This document shows, piece after piece, positions 32,644 through 41,811 of a stretch of DNA of 64,000 nt. The stretch covers positions 39,879 to 103,878 of the forward strand of contig JASAND010020864.1 in the NCBI GenBank assembly GCA_030248195.1, read 5' to 3'. This stretch comes from Trissonchulus latispiculum. Lineage: Eukaryota; Nematoda; Enoplea; Enoplida; Ironidae. The stretch's first letter is position 1. Every line of letters begins with the position of its first letter. The position numbers and the translations under genes were made by a program. The notes beneath the pieces were generated by a model that was given only the letters and a program-made list of their open reading frames with translations, was not told the DNA's origin and did not search any database.

Positions 32644-32888
32644 TGACACAACATCAGCAACAACAGCCTCAGTGTCACACGACCGCCATCAAATGGTCCA
32701 GCACAACGGCTTTCACTGTCTACGCTAATGCGGCACCAATGCAGTGTGAGGCTCGAAAAGCAGTGACCAGACCACCCGTGCCGCAAGTGGAGACTGTGCC
32801 GGGCGACCCGTTTCCCCGAATTTCACTACTGCCCGCAGAATCCGAAACGGAAAATAAACGTGATCCTTCTAAATGGACTAAACAGAAG
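32644..32888 (+). CDS. BUB1B: BubR1/Mad3 exon 4 of window: ABBA1-like and KEN2-like segment
   Basis: The acceptor is CCATAATTTCAG and the donor is GTAAGG. Two bases complete a codon from exon 3, and the exon ends in phase 0. The product is low-complexity (Gln/Pro/Thr-rich) with two short motifs. FTVYAN (32712-32729) sits where BubR1 has its first ABBA motif (F-x-[ILV]-[FHY]-x-[DE]) but has Asn in the acidic position. TENKRDPSKW (32847-32876) matches the KEN2 context 'KEN---P--W', but KEN reads TEN (ACG where AAG would give Lys). In known BubR1 these motifs bind Cdc20 and the APC/C. A full-length retrotransposon starts 92 bp downstream. The call rests on splice sites, phase and motif order, not on a folded domain. 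Confidence 0.68.
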
Positions 32889-32933
32889 GTAAGGAACTTA
32901 GATCACTCGGGGGAACTTAATCTTTATTGGGTT

Positions 32934-32968
32934 GCCGCTTTTTTACCAAAAAAGCAATCCTTCAATTG
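32934..32968. repeat. Decayed H2 hairpin next to retrotransposon target
   Basis: GGGTTGCCGCTTTTTTACC is followed by AAAAAAGCAATCC, an H2 hairpin with pairing losses. The H2 module ends here against the target-site duplication of the full-length retrotransposon. Confidence 0.6.
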
Positions 32969-32980
32969 AAGTATTATGTA

Positions 32981-35900
32981 CCGAACCGATGGTCATCGCC
33001 TCAAAGTGGTGGTTTGGTGGACCCCCGGGATGGATTGGCTCCCTGGTTCCCCGGGTGCGAAACGGTGGCCCCTACTCTTCCCTTCCCAGAGAAGGCATAT
33101 CCTGTACCCTCCCAAAGAGAGGCCCAGGCCTCCCCCTATCCGAGCGACTATCCGGTCGCCTTTTTTGATGCCGGTCCAGGTAGACCCTTTTTCTGGAACC
33201 GGCTGCTTCTCATGGCGGGGGATGTTGAACCAAACCCAGGGCCTACCCTATGGCCTTGTGGTATCTGCTCCCAAAATGTTACCAGAAGAGACTACTCAAT
33301 CCAGTGCGCTCAGTGTGCTATCTGGCACCATCGAAAGTGTCTCGGCTGGACGGTCAGTCGTATACGGTCACTCGCGAATGTTCCCTGGTTTTGCCCAAGG
33401 TGCCCAACGACCCAGCAACCCCAACCCGCGGCGCCCCCCTCACACGCCGCCGCGACTGCCTCTGCTGCTACTGCTGCGGCTGCCAACCAACCGCAGCCTC
33501 CAGCACAGCTAGCCCCTCGCCCCCTCATGTCTGTCCGCCTTCGCCCCCCTCCCCCCCTTCCCAAGTCCAGAGACTTTAAGGACCTAAAGATCCTCCAGTG
33601 GAATGTAAATGGCCTTAGTCCGGCCAAAAAGGTGGAACTTGGGAAAATCCTGGCGGACAGCAAATACGACCTCGTTGCCATCCAGGAAACCAACCTCTCC
33701 CCCTCCAAAGCCTTTGACCTAAGCGGATACTCGTGCTATAGATCTGACCGCACCACAGGCAGAGGGGGCGGGGACCGCCCTGTCAAAGGCGGCGGTGTCG
33801 CTATTTTGGTCCGAAACGGTCTACAGCATCAGCTTCTCCGAACTCCACTGGTGGCCCCTCGTGATAAAACGACAGACGCAGTCAGTGTCAAGGTCTTTGG
33901 TTCAAGGGACCTCACTTTGACCTGTGTCTACGTCCCACCTATCACTGCTGCTGCTGCTGACCACAGAACCCAACTGTTCGACCCTTCCTACCTACCCCGG
34001 GGCAGGGGTTGTCTGACTGTTGGAGATTTCAATGCGCACAGCCCACTGTGGGATAAATCAGCAACTTCCTCAGACGACATCGGTGCCAATATTGAATCCT
34101 GGATGGATAACAGTGGCTGTGTCATCCTAAACGATGGCCTCAGGACCCGTACAAACCCAGTCACCGGGAACGGATCTAGCCCTGATCTATCCATTGTCCA
34201 CTCATCACTTGTCACCTCATGTGACTGGCAAGTATCCTCCAACCAGCGCTTCTCAGACCACCACCCAATTTCTATCCGGATCCATGGATCCTCCCGCAGA
34301 ACTGCCAGGCGAAAACCGCGAGTTCGTCCTGGAAAAGCAAACTGGGAAGTCTTTCAAAAGACGCTGGACCTGAACCTCCAAAAGTGTGAACCAGAAGGCG
34401 CCCTGTCAGCTGAGAAACTGTGTGAATCCCTAACCTGTGCTATCGCTGCCGCACAGAATGCAGCAATCCCCACTGGTGACTCTAGACCACCCAAGCCCTG
34501 GTGGACCCCTGAGGTGGAGCGCGCCGTCTACCGACATGAGTACCTGGCAGATGCATCAAGGAAGGACCCCACCCTGCTGGAAGACTGGAGGATCTCTTGC
34601 CGGCAGGCTAAAGCCGTAATCCTCTCTGCCAAGCAAGAGTCCTGGCGGTCGTATGCATCATCCTTGAACCCTAGATCCAATCCCTCTGAAATCTGGCGAA
34701 CCATCAAATTTATCTCCGGCCGAAGGCCGGCCAGGCCATCAGGGGCGGCCCTACAAGTAGGCACAAAGTGCTACACCTCACCCAGAGACAAGGCAACATG
34801 CTTTGTAAATACCTATGCCAATGTCTCCAATGTGGTCCCCCAACGTCAAGATCTGGAAACAGTCCACACCGTGGTTGATTCAATCAAACAGCCCCATTCA
34901 TGCCCCCCTGCCTGCACCACCGACTTCTGCCAGGAATTCACTGCTGGTGAATTGGACCACGTCCTGAGGCAGCTAAAATCTACAGCAGCTCCGGGCCCAG
35001 ACAAAATCCTAAATTGCAGCCTCCGCCATCTCAGCAGCAGAGGGAAATCACTACTTCTTGCTCTATGCAACAAGTGCATGCGCGACGGCGTCTGCCCTGC
35101 GCCCTGGCGGCGCGCAAAAATCATCCCGATTTTGAAACCGGGCAAACCGGTTGACCAACCCGGCAGCTACAGACCAATCTCCCTCACCTCCTGCATGGCC
35201 AAGGTGATGGAAAGGCTCATGAAGGAAAGGCTCTGCTACTGGCTCGAATCAAACAATGTCCTGAATCAGCAGCAAGCTGGTTTCCGGAGACTGAGATCAA
35301 CTGAAGATCAGGTCCTAAGGATTACTCAATCTATCAGTGATGGCTTCAACAGCGGAAAGCCAGCCAAAAGGACCATCCTAGCCCTTATCGACTTTTCTAG
35401 GGCGTTTGACCGAGTGTGGCATGTGGGAGTCCTCAAATCCATGCTAGAAATGGGTATTCCAAAATGTCTTGTCAGATGGACTAAGGCTTTCCTGGAAGAC
35501 CGATACTGCCATGTCCAATATGAGGACTTCAATAGCCCCTCCCGCCGCTTCAAAAGCGGTGTCCCGCAAGGGTGCGTCCTTTCGCCAACTCTTTTCCTGA
35601 TCTTTATAAATTCCATCACTCACCGCCTCCCAGCCGACGTGTCCACCTCCCTGTTTGCTGATGACCTTGCGGTCTGGACTCAAAGCTCCAGCCTGCCGCA
35701 AGCCGAAGCCTGCATGCAGACGGCGCTCAACGAAATTATGGACTGGTCAGTAAACAACAAAATGGAAATCAACGTCGAAAAGTGTGAAACTACTGTTTTC
35801 ACTACTTGGAACAAAGAACAGTCCTATCGACCACGTCTTCACCTCCACAACCAGCCAGTACCATTCAACAAAAATCCAGTGTTTCTGGGAATCCGCTTTG

Positions 35901-37381
35901 ACCCAACATTGTCATTCCGCGCTCACATAGACTCCGTCATCCAGAAGGTCAGAAAGCGCACAAACGTCCTCCGTGCCCTCACAGGTACTCGCTGGGGCTG
36001 TCAAAAAGAAGATATGCGTATTGTCTATCTGACCTATATTAGCTCAGCGATAGAATACTGTGCAGCCTCGTGGATGGGAACAACTGCCTCCTCGAACCTT
36101 GCTCGCCTTCAAGCAGTTCAGAATGAAGCTTCGCGGATAATCACTGGATGCCCGTCTGCATCCCCTGCAGACCTCACCCAGCACGAAGCAAATCTCATCC
36201 CACTCAAATATCGTGCGAAATACCATGTCGGGAGGGCCTTTGAGCGCTGTCGCCGCCTGCCTACTGATAATCCGGTAAAGTCCTCCAGCGAAGGAACGAC
36301 TCGCCAGCGCCTGTCCAGCCAGCCCTCCTGGAGGGAGTTGGGTAGGGAAGTTGTCCAAACCCTGCCCACCTCCCACCTACCAACGGAGGATCTGAAACCT
36401 ACAGGCGAAATCCCACCATGGATGTTCCCTCAAAACCTGGAGATTACAGAAACGGAATGCCGCCGTTCTGATGCTCCCTGCCGTATTAAATCAGCAATCC
36501 AGGCGGCCATGAACCACTCGGAGTTGCCTGACGTGGAAATCTACACCGACGGTTCAGCGGAAAACGGCAGATTCAATGGCGGTGCTGGAATCCACATAAT
36601 TCACCATAGAACGGGCAAGCGGCGGAATATCTCCGAACCGGCCGGCAAAGTGACCTCTAGCTACAAGGCTGAATTTGTGGCTCTGCACAGGTCTCTGAAA
36701 TGGCTCCAGGATGTTGCTGAACCGGAAGATAGGTCCATCCATATCTACACCGATTCCAAGTCTCTGGTTCACCGACTCAGAAATGGCCCCGCTAAAGCTG
36801 TCACTCTCACGGAACACAGTATTTGGAATCTGCTGTGTCAGCTGCTAGCGGTCGAGTCTAGGACTATCCGGCTAACCTGGATCCCCGGCCATCAAGCTGT
36901 GGCCGGAAATGACTATGCGGATCAGCTGGCAAAACCAGGTTCCAGCTTATCCCAGACCGATACTGCTATTGACCTTCCTTTGGCCCAGAACCAACTGCGT
37001 GGTCTCCTCAGAGATGAATGGAGATCTACCCTTAAATCTGACCGCCTGGACAATATTTTCCCTCCGCCGCCTCAACACCTAGAGGCACCCCTTAGTCGCT
37101 CGGATCGCTCCATCCTGTCACAACTCCGAATTGGCGGGTTTAGTCCAATTCTAAACTGGTATAAACATAGGATCGGGGCGGTAGATTCACCTGACTGTAC
37201 ATATTGTCCCGGGACTACAGATGATCTACGCCATGCCCTCCTATACTGCCAAAGGGGGGATGCCGTCCGCTTGCGGTTCCTGGGACCTGGCCCCTCCCTG
37301 GACGCGCTTTGGTCCTCTCCGGTGCAGGTTATTGCCTACCTCAGGGAATGCGGCCGGCTACCAGCCGTCCGGGCCCATTGA
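32981..37381 (+). CDS. Retrotransposon polyprotein: leader-2A-PHD-APE endonuclease-RT-RNase H-zinc knuckle
   Basis: About 1466 codons are open from the first base of the element. An 80-residue leader ends in the 2A-like motif AGDVEPNPGP (33215-33244), where ribosomes skip between Gly and Pro. Next come a PHD-type finger (about 33257-33403; C-x2-C-x12-C-x2-C-x4-H-x2-C-x17-C-x2-C), an APE endonuclease (LQWNVNG, AIQET, GDFNAHSPLWD, SDHHPI), an RT (GSYRPISLTSC, STEDQVLR, LIDFSRAFDRVWH, GVPQGCVLSP, LFADDLAVW), an RNase H (YTDGSAENG, KAEFVAL, YTDSKS, GNDYADQLAK) and a knuckle CTYCPGTTDDLRHALLYC. All key residues are present. No in-frame ATG precedes 33212, so the true start is uncertain: non-AUG, flanking, or a frame change from ATG 32989. 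Confidence 0.92.
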   Translation, partial: PNRWSSPQSGGLVDPRDGLAPWFPGCETVAPTLPFPEKAYPVPSQREAQASPYPSDYPVAFFDAGPGRPFFWNRLLLMAGDVEPNPGPTLWPCGICSQNVTRRDYSIQCAQCAIWHHRKCLGWTVSRIRSLANVPWFCPRCPTTQQPQPAAPPSHAAATASAATAAAANQPQPPAQLAPRPLMSVRLRPPPPLPKSRDFKDLKILQWNVNGLSPAKKVELGKILADSKYDLVAIQETNLSPSKAFDLSGYSCYRSDRTTGRGGGDRPVKGGGVAILVRNGLQHQLLRTPLVAPRDKTTDAVSVKVFGSRDLTLTCVYVPPITAAAADHRTQLFDPSYLPRGRGCLTVGDFNAHSPLWDKSATSSDDIGANIESWMDNSGCVILNDGLRTRTNPVTGNGSSPDLSIVHSSLVTSCDWQVSSNQRFSDHHPISIRIHGSSRRTARRKPRVRPGKANWEVFQKTLDLNLQKCEPEGALSAEKLCESLTCAIAAAQNAAIPTGDSRPPKPWWTPEVERAVYRHEYLADASRKDPTLLEDWRISCRQAKAVILSAKQESWRSYASSLNPRSNPSEIWRTIKFISGRRPARPSGAALQVGTKCYTSPRDKATCFVNTYANVSNVVPQRQDLETVHTVVDSIKQPHSCPPACTTDFCQEFTAGELDHVLRQLKSTAAPGPDKILNCSLRHLSSRGKSLLLALCNKCMRDGVCPAPWRRAKIIPILKPGKPVDQPGSYRPISLTSCMAKVMERLMKERLCYWLESNNVLNQQQAGFRRLRSTEDQVLRITQSISDGFNSGKPAKRTILALIDFSRAFDRVWHVGVLKSMLEMGIPKCLVRWTKAFLEDRYCHVQYEDFNSPSRRFKSGVPQGCVLSPTLFLIFINSITHRLPADVSTSLFADDLAVWTQSSSLPQAEACMQTALNEIMDWSVNNKMEINVEKCETTVFTTWNKEQSYRPRLHLHNQPVPFNKNPVFLGIRFDPTLSFRAHIDSVIQKVRKRTNVLRALTGTRWGCQKEDMRIVYLTYISSAIEYCAASWMGTTASSNLARLQAVQNEASRIITGCPSASPADLTQHEANLIPLKYRAKYHVGRAFERCRRLPTDNPVKSSSEGTTRQRLSSQPSWRELGREVVQTLPTSHLPTEDLKPTGEIPPWMFPQNLEITETECRRSDAPCRIKSAIQAAMNHSELPDVEIYTDGSAENGRFNGGAGIHIIHHRTGKRRNISEPAGKVTSSYKAEFVALHRSLKWLQDVAEPEDRSIHIYTDSKSLVHRLRNGPAKAVTLTEHSIWNLLCQLLAVESRTIRLTWIPGHQAVAGNDYADQLAKPGSSLSQTDTAIDLPLAQNQLRGLLRDEWRSTLKSDRLDNIFPPPPQHLEAPLSRSDRSILSQLRIGGFSPILNWYKHRIGAVDSPDCTYCPGTTDDLRHALLYCQRGDAVRLRFLGPGPSLDALWSSPVQVIAYLRECGRLPAVRAH
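33221..33244 (+). other. 2A-like ribosome-skipping motif
   Basis: DVEPNPGP matches D-[VI]-E-x-N-P-G-P, preceded by LLLMAG. Cleavage-like release would fall between codons 33239-33241 (Gly) and 33242-33244 (Pro), separating the leader from the PHD/EN/RT protein. Such motifs are known from some metazoan APE-type non-LTR elements. Confidence 0.88.
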
Positions 37382-37423
37382 TCTCATCAACGGCCGGAAG
37401 CAATCATCATCATCATCATCAAG

Positions 37424-37459
37424 TATTATGTAGGGGCGCGATAGCGCCTCTACATAATA
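37424..37459. repeat. H1 hairpin (TAGGGGCGCGATAGCGCC variant), used as retrotransposon target
   Basis: TATTATGTAGGGGCGC-GATA-GCGCCTCTACATAATA. The left arm's TATTATGTA belongs to the retrotransposon's target duplication. Followed by TGGGTATAAAGG. Confidence 0.8.
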
Positions 37460-37469
37460 TGGGTATAAA

Positions 37470-37748
37470 GGTTAAAGCGATGGTTAAGAAACGCCTGCAA
37501 TTCTATCTCGAAAAAGCCGGCTATTTTTCTCCTGCACAAGTGGGTCTACTGAAGATCAGGTGCTCCACCTGTCCCAATCCATAATTCATGGATTCTCCAA
37601 ACCTAGGAAAGCAAAGCGAGCTAATCGACTTCTCCCGGGCTTTTGATACCGTCTGGAAACCGGGCCTCTTGAGAAAGCTGATCGACTCTGGAACACCAAT
37701 TTGTACCATCTGTTGGCTGAGGCAGTTCTTGGTAGACCGGAGGGCTTG
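37470..37748 (+). pseudogene. Non-LTR retrotransposon fragment (RT)
   Basis: Encodes VKKRLQFYLEKAGYFSPAQ, then STEDQVLHLSQS in another frame and LIDFSRAFDTVWKPGLLRKL. It corresponds to RT motifs around the first catalytic Asp. It is truncated on both sides and frameshifted, and closest to the 45349-48655 subfamily (VKKRIQHFLDS...FFSPAQAG). Confidence 0.8.
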
Positions 37749-37751
37749 TCA

Positions 37752-38000
37752 TTTGGGAGCTCGGAGAGCCCCCCATAATATGAGCCAAAAAGGCACTTTG
37801 CGTTTGCGTGTTTTCAAAATGCTTAATTAGGCGTAATTAGCGGTAAGGAATTAAGAGCTAATATTTACATTTTTGAAATCCCCAGGCCAAGAGCTTTCGA
37901 ATGATACCAAACTTGCACGGAAAAAATGAACTTTGAAAATTTTTTCTCTATGTTTCTCCTTTATGTCCCGTAACTCACCAAAGAATTTTTCACATGCCTT
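37752..38000. repeat. H1-headed module, hairpin GGGAGCTC-GGA-GAGCCCCCC
   Basis: The hairpin (37752-37777) is followed by ATATGAGCCAAAAAGGCACT and then a body matching 18734-18880 (GGAATTAAGAGCTAATATTT, GAGCTTTCGAATGATACC). The retrotransposon fragment stops exactly at the hairpin. Confidence 0.75.
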
Positions 38001-38620
38001 ATGGGGGCGACCTTTACCTATTATTATCTTGTTGTCGAAACCATGAACCTGTTCACTATTGATTATTTTGGCCCAATTCGGCCCCTAGCGATTTTTACAG
38101 ACTGTCAAACATGGGCTCACGAACATTCGGACTTTGAAAATTCGAGGGTCCCAACACAGAAAATTGTCAAAAAGTCGTCTAAAATGGCGTTTTTCGGCCA
38201 TTTGGTGGTGCGCTTATATAGTAAATCGGGGTTGCTGAAAACGATGAGCATATTGCCGAAACCGACGGATGTGACCCTCGGGCTGCATGGCGCCCGTGGT
38301 TCCTCGCCTGTGGTCAAAGTTGGGAAAAGTCGCTAAAAACGGCTATTTTTGGCCTTTTTGTGGCAGCCATATATTATAGTAAATCGGGGTCGTTGAACAC
38401 GATAGCAAGAGTCCATAATTTATTCCTTAATATTATAGAAGAATTATTCTTATATATAGTGCAATTATGCACTCTTGATTATGCATGTTTGCTTCTCCGT
38501 GTGTTGCCGCGCTATTGCGCTGCACTGCGATGCGGCAGCCGCAGCGACGCTGCAGGTGCAGCACCGTGCAGCACGCCCTGTAACTTGAAATGGACAAGTT
38601 GAAACTGCCTGAAAGCTTGC
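38001..38620. repeat. TATATAGTAAATCGGGG modules
   Basis: Two modules with TATAGTAAATCGGGGT(T/C)G followed by a CTGAA(A/C)ACGAT segment, the first continuing GTGGTTCCTCGCC and GGTCAAAGTTGGGAAAA as at 58370-58480. Non-coding. Confidence 0.7.
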
Positions 38621-39470
38621 CCTGCATTATATAGTAAATCGGGGTCGCTGAACACGATGAGAGTATTCTCGTCGCTGTGCGGTGCTGCTATCGTGCTGCG
38701 CTGCGGCGCTGCAGGTGCAGCGCTGTGCAGCACGCCCTGTAACTTGAAATGGACAAGTTGAAACTGCCTGAAAGCTTGCCCTTATATAGTAAATCGGGGT
38801 CGCTGAACACGATGAGCGTATCCTCGTCGCTGTGCGGTGCTGCTATCGTGCTGCGCTGCAATAGACAAGTTGTAAGTGCCTTAAAGCTTGCCCATATATA
38901 GTAAATCGAGGTCGCTGAATACGATGAGAGTATCCTCGGCGCTGTGCGGTGCTGCGCTGCGGCGCTGCAGCCGCAGCACCGTGCAGCACGCCCTGTAACT
39001 TGCAATAGACAAGTTCTAACTGCCTGAAAGCTTGCCCTTATATAGTAAATCGGGGTCGCTGAACACGATGAGAGTATCCTCGTCGCTGTGCGGCCGTGCT
39101 GCACGCCCTGTAACTTGCAATAGACAAGTCCTAACTGCCTGAAAGCTTGCCCGTATATAGTAAATCGGGGTCGCTGAACACGATAAGACTATCCTCGTCG
39201 CTGTGCGGTGCTGCGCTGCGGCGCTGCAGCCGCAGCACCATGCAGCACGCCCTGTAACTTGCAATAGATAAGTTGAAACTGCCTGAAAGCTTGCCCTTAT
39301 GTAGTAAATCGGGGTCGCTGAACACGATGAGAGTATCCTCGTCGCTGTGCGGTGCTGCGCTGCGGCGCTGCAGCCGCAGCACCGTGCAGCACGCCCTGTA
39401 ACTTGCAATAGACAAGTTTTAACTGCCTGAAAGCTTGCCTTTATATAGTAAATCGGTACCGCTGAACGCG
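38621..39470. repeat. GC-rich tandem array, about 110-155-bp units (7 copies)
   Basis: Each unit runs TATATAGTAAATCGGGGTCG, CTGAACACGATGAGAGTATC, CTCGTCGCTGTGCGGTGCTG, a CTGCGGCGCTGCAGCCGCAG palindromic block, GTGCAGCACGCCCTGTAACT and CCTGAAAGCTTGCCC. Units start near 38627, 38783, 38895, 39040, 39153, 39295 and 39440, and differ mainly by deletions in the CTG-rich block. Minus-strand ORFs across it are shadows. Confidence 0.88.
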
Positions 39471-40153
39471 ATGAGCATATTGTCGACCGACGCCGTATCT
39501 CGTCTGGTTCAACTGGTTCAAACCGTGAACCAGTTCCTGTTGCTGGGGTAGCATTTAGTTTAACAGTATGCGTTAATGTTATGGTCAATAAACCATATTA
39601 ACACATTACACATTCCCTCATTCCCAAAAATGAAATAGGAAATAGGAAATAGGATAAATACTCCTTGCACTCTTGCAGTCGCATGAAAAATACAATATAA
39701 GCCAGAAGGACAGCATTCAATTCGGGAAAAGACAATATTTAAAATGTATAATATGAGCCAGCATTTACTTATGTAAAGGACAAGATTTAAAAGTTTAATA
39801 TGAGCAGCTCCCTTTCTCGGGCTCATATTGACGCCGCATGGACAGCCCGCAGGGAGTGGTTTCTCTCTGTCTTCGTCGTGTTTTATGATTCTGAAGAGCA
39901 TTCTGTCAGACATATACTTTATTGAATACACCAGACCTGTGACAGAAGCTAATGGTATATGACAGCTAGCTAATGGTTGCTGGCTGCAATGGCAAAAAGG
40001 ACTTGCTTGAAAAGTGCGTTGTGTAAAAATACCCCAGATTATGGTTGCGTATATAGTACGTATATACATAATTAAGTGTGACATTAGTCTAAGTAGCATG
40101 TTAAGTTACTCGTGTGCAGGTTCCTGGGGGGCGGCGGCTCTGAGCAATGCCTA

Positions 40154-40400
40154 TATCATAGGGGTCGCGGCAGCGACCCCTATAATATGTGTGATAAGTG
40201 GCTGGAGACAGTGTAAAATAAGCTGCGCAGAAGCTGCGCAAAATCCTGCGCAGATCCTGTGTAGATTCATGCGCAAATTGTAGAGCACATCGAGTTTAGT
40301 ATGTCTGTGAAGTTTCAGCCCCGTATCACTTACCGTTAAAAAGTTGCGCCCCGGACCGGTTATGGCGGCGATGTTTTTTTTCCGGTTTCTCTTATTTGAT
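40154..40400. repeat. GCGCAGAAGCTGCGC module headed by perfect H1 hairpin
   Basis: The hairpin ATAGGGGTCGC-GGCA-GCGACCCCTAT (40158-40183) is perfect, with TATC/AATA outside. The body has AAGTGGCTGGAGACAGTGTA, GCTGCGCAGAAGCTGCGCAA, ATCGAGTTTAGTATGTCTGT and CCCGTATCACTTACCGTTAA. Confidence 0.82.
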
Positions 40401-40789
40401 GGTTGTATTGTACATGATGTTCGCCGCTTTCACGTGATCTGCAGCGGTGGGCCAACCTAAAGGGCTATGGGGTCTAGTAGTACCCTCTAAAGAATTTAAG
40501 AATCACAACTTTTTTGCGCCGCAGCTGCGCCGCAGCGCCGCAGTGGCGCCGCAAAGTCGGCTCATAGCGAAAAATGACAATTTTTGTGGTCGTCGCTCAG
40601 GTCGAACGTTACGAGCTGGAGCTGATTTCTTTTTATATTCAGAAATTACATATTATTGAACTAACTAACGGTCCAGGTTGCGTTTCTCTATCACTTCCCT
40701 AGCGACCACAGTGGCCCGTCAAAGATGGCGAAAATTCGAAAAAATGAAAAATCGAAATTTCTCGCTATCTATTTAACTTTGAACGCTCA

Positions 40790-41075
40790 AATCTTCCATA
40801 CAATGGTTTTCTGGCACGGAGAATCGATTCCCGCAGTCAGTTTTACCGTCAGACCCACCCATCTTGCTGGGCTGGTTCCACTTTGCCGCCGGGAGGGGGA
40901 GGGTCAAGTCGGAAACCGCTTCCTGGAGGTCCATGGTAGGCTTTACCTGGCCTCTCAAAACTTTGTCTATAGGGGTTTTCTGGTGTGCCCAGCTCATTCC
41001 CAGTATCCTTTTTGCCGTCCGACGTACCTATTTTGCTGGGCTGGTTCCACTTTGCCGTTTGAAGGGTCAGTCGGG
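40790..41075. repeat. 165-bp-type units (two)
   Basis: Same words as the 12041-12582 array: CCGTC(A/C)GACCCACCC, TTGCTGGGCTGGTTCCACTT, CCTGGAGGTCCAT and TCAAAACTTTGTCTATAGGG. Confidence 0.78.
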
Positions 41076-41099
41076 TGGGGGGTCAAGTGGTTGAAAATA

Positions 41100-41470
41100 A
41101 AATTTTTCAAAAGTGGTTAAATTTGGTTCCAAATGAATGCCCTAAGCGAGCTGAGCAACTTTTGTCATAGAACTGCATGATCAAAGTGACTGTAGAGTGC
41201 TGTGGTGAGGTGGGGTGGGGACTTAGGCGATTTTCAGTCAAAAATGAAAGTTTTCAAAAATGGTCAAATTTGGTACCAAATGAAAGCCCTAAGCGAGCTG
41301 AGCAACTTTTGTCATAGAGCTGCATGCTCAAAGTGGCTGTAGAGTGCTGTGGTGGGGTGGGGTGGGGACTTAGGCGATTTCCGGTCAAAAATGAAAGTTT
41401 TCAAAAGTGGTCAAATTTGGCACCAAATGAAAGCCCTAAGTGAGCTGAGCAACTTTTGTCATAGAACTGC
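41100..41470. repeat. CAAATGAAAGCCCTAAGCGAGC array, about 145-bp units (three)
   Basis: Units near 41131, 41277 and 41423 share CAAATGAA(A/T)GCCCTAAG, GAGCTGAGCAACTTTTGTCA and TTTTCAAAA(A/G)TGGTCAAAT. Confidence 0.85.
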
Positions 41471-41811
41471 GTCTTTATTTTCTCAATTTTAAGGATAGAC
41501 AGTAGACACAGGCCATCACACACATATTATCCTCCTTTGTGCGGAGCATTTTTGTTACTTGTTTTACACTTACTCTAATTTTATACGTTGGCATCGAAAG
41601 TTGCGTACACAACATCAATCCCAAGGCGTCAATATGAGCCCGAGAAAGGGAGCTGCTCATATTAAATTTTTAAATCTTGTCCTTTGCATAAGTAAATGCC
41701 GGCTCATATTATACATTTTAAATCTTGTCTTTCCCCGAATTGAATGCTGTCCTTCTGGCTCATATTGTATTTTTCATGCGACTGCAAGGAGCATTTTTCC
41801 TACTTGTGTTA

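Larger units (their letters stand above)
32981..37420 (+). mobile_element. Full-length non-LTR retrotransposon (RNase H-bearing, I/Ingi-like) with 12-bp TSD
   Basis: The element begins right after AAGTATTATGTA (32969-32980) and ends in a (ATC)n tail (37403-37420), followed by the same AAGTATTATGTA (37421-37432). It carries one uninterrupted frame from its first base to 37381. Single ORF, APE endonuclease, RT, RNase H, C-terminal zinc knuckle and short-repeat tail fit the I/Ingi-like branch. The target lay in the left arm of an H1 hairpin. The intact frame and perfect TSD suggest recent activity. Confidence 0.93.
39650..41807. mobile_element. FB2 foldback element, 2.1-kb copy filled with other repeats
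   Basis: The left TIR (about 39650-39835) and right TIR (41625-41807) match FB2, including GGGCTCATATTGACGCC / GGCGTCAATATGAGCCC. The core is about 1.8 kb rather than 350 bp because it holds an H1/GCGCAGAAG module (40154-40400), 165-bp units (40790-41075), about 145-bp units (41100-41470) and an end fragment of another foldback (41500-41562). Confidence 0.8.

Noticed and set aside
32976..33512. 178-residue ORF in another frame at the 5' end of the intact retrotransposon as a separate ORF1
   Set aside because: It begins in the target duplication, overlaps the 2A/PHD-coding frame and has no motif; the second copy does not preserve it.
38117..39588. Minus-strand ORFs of 94-190 residues over the GC-rich array
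   Set aside because: They follow the array period and have no independent coding signature.
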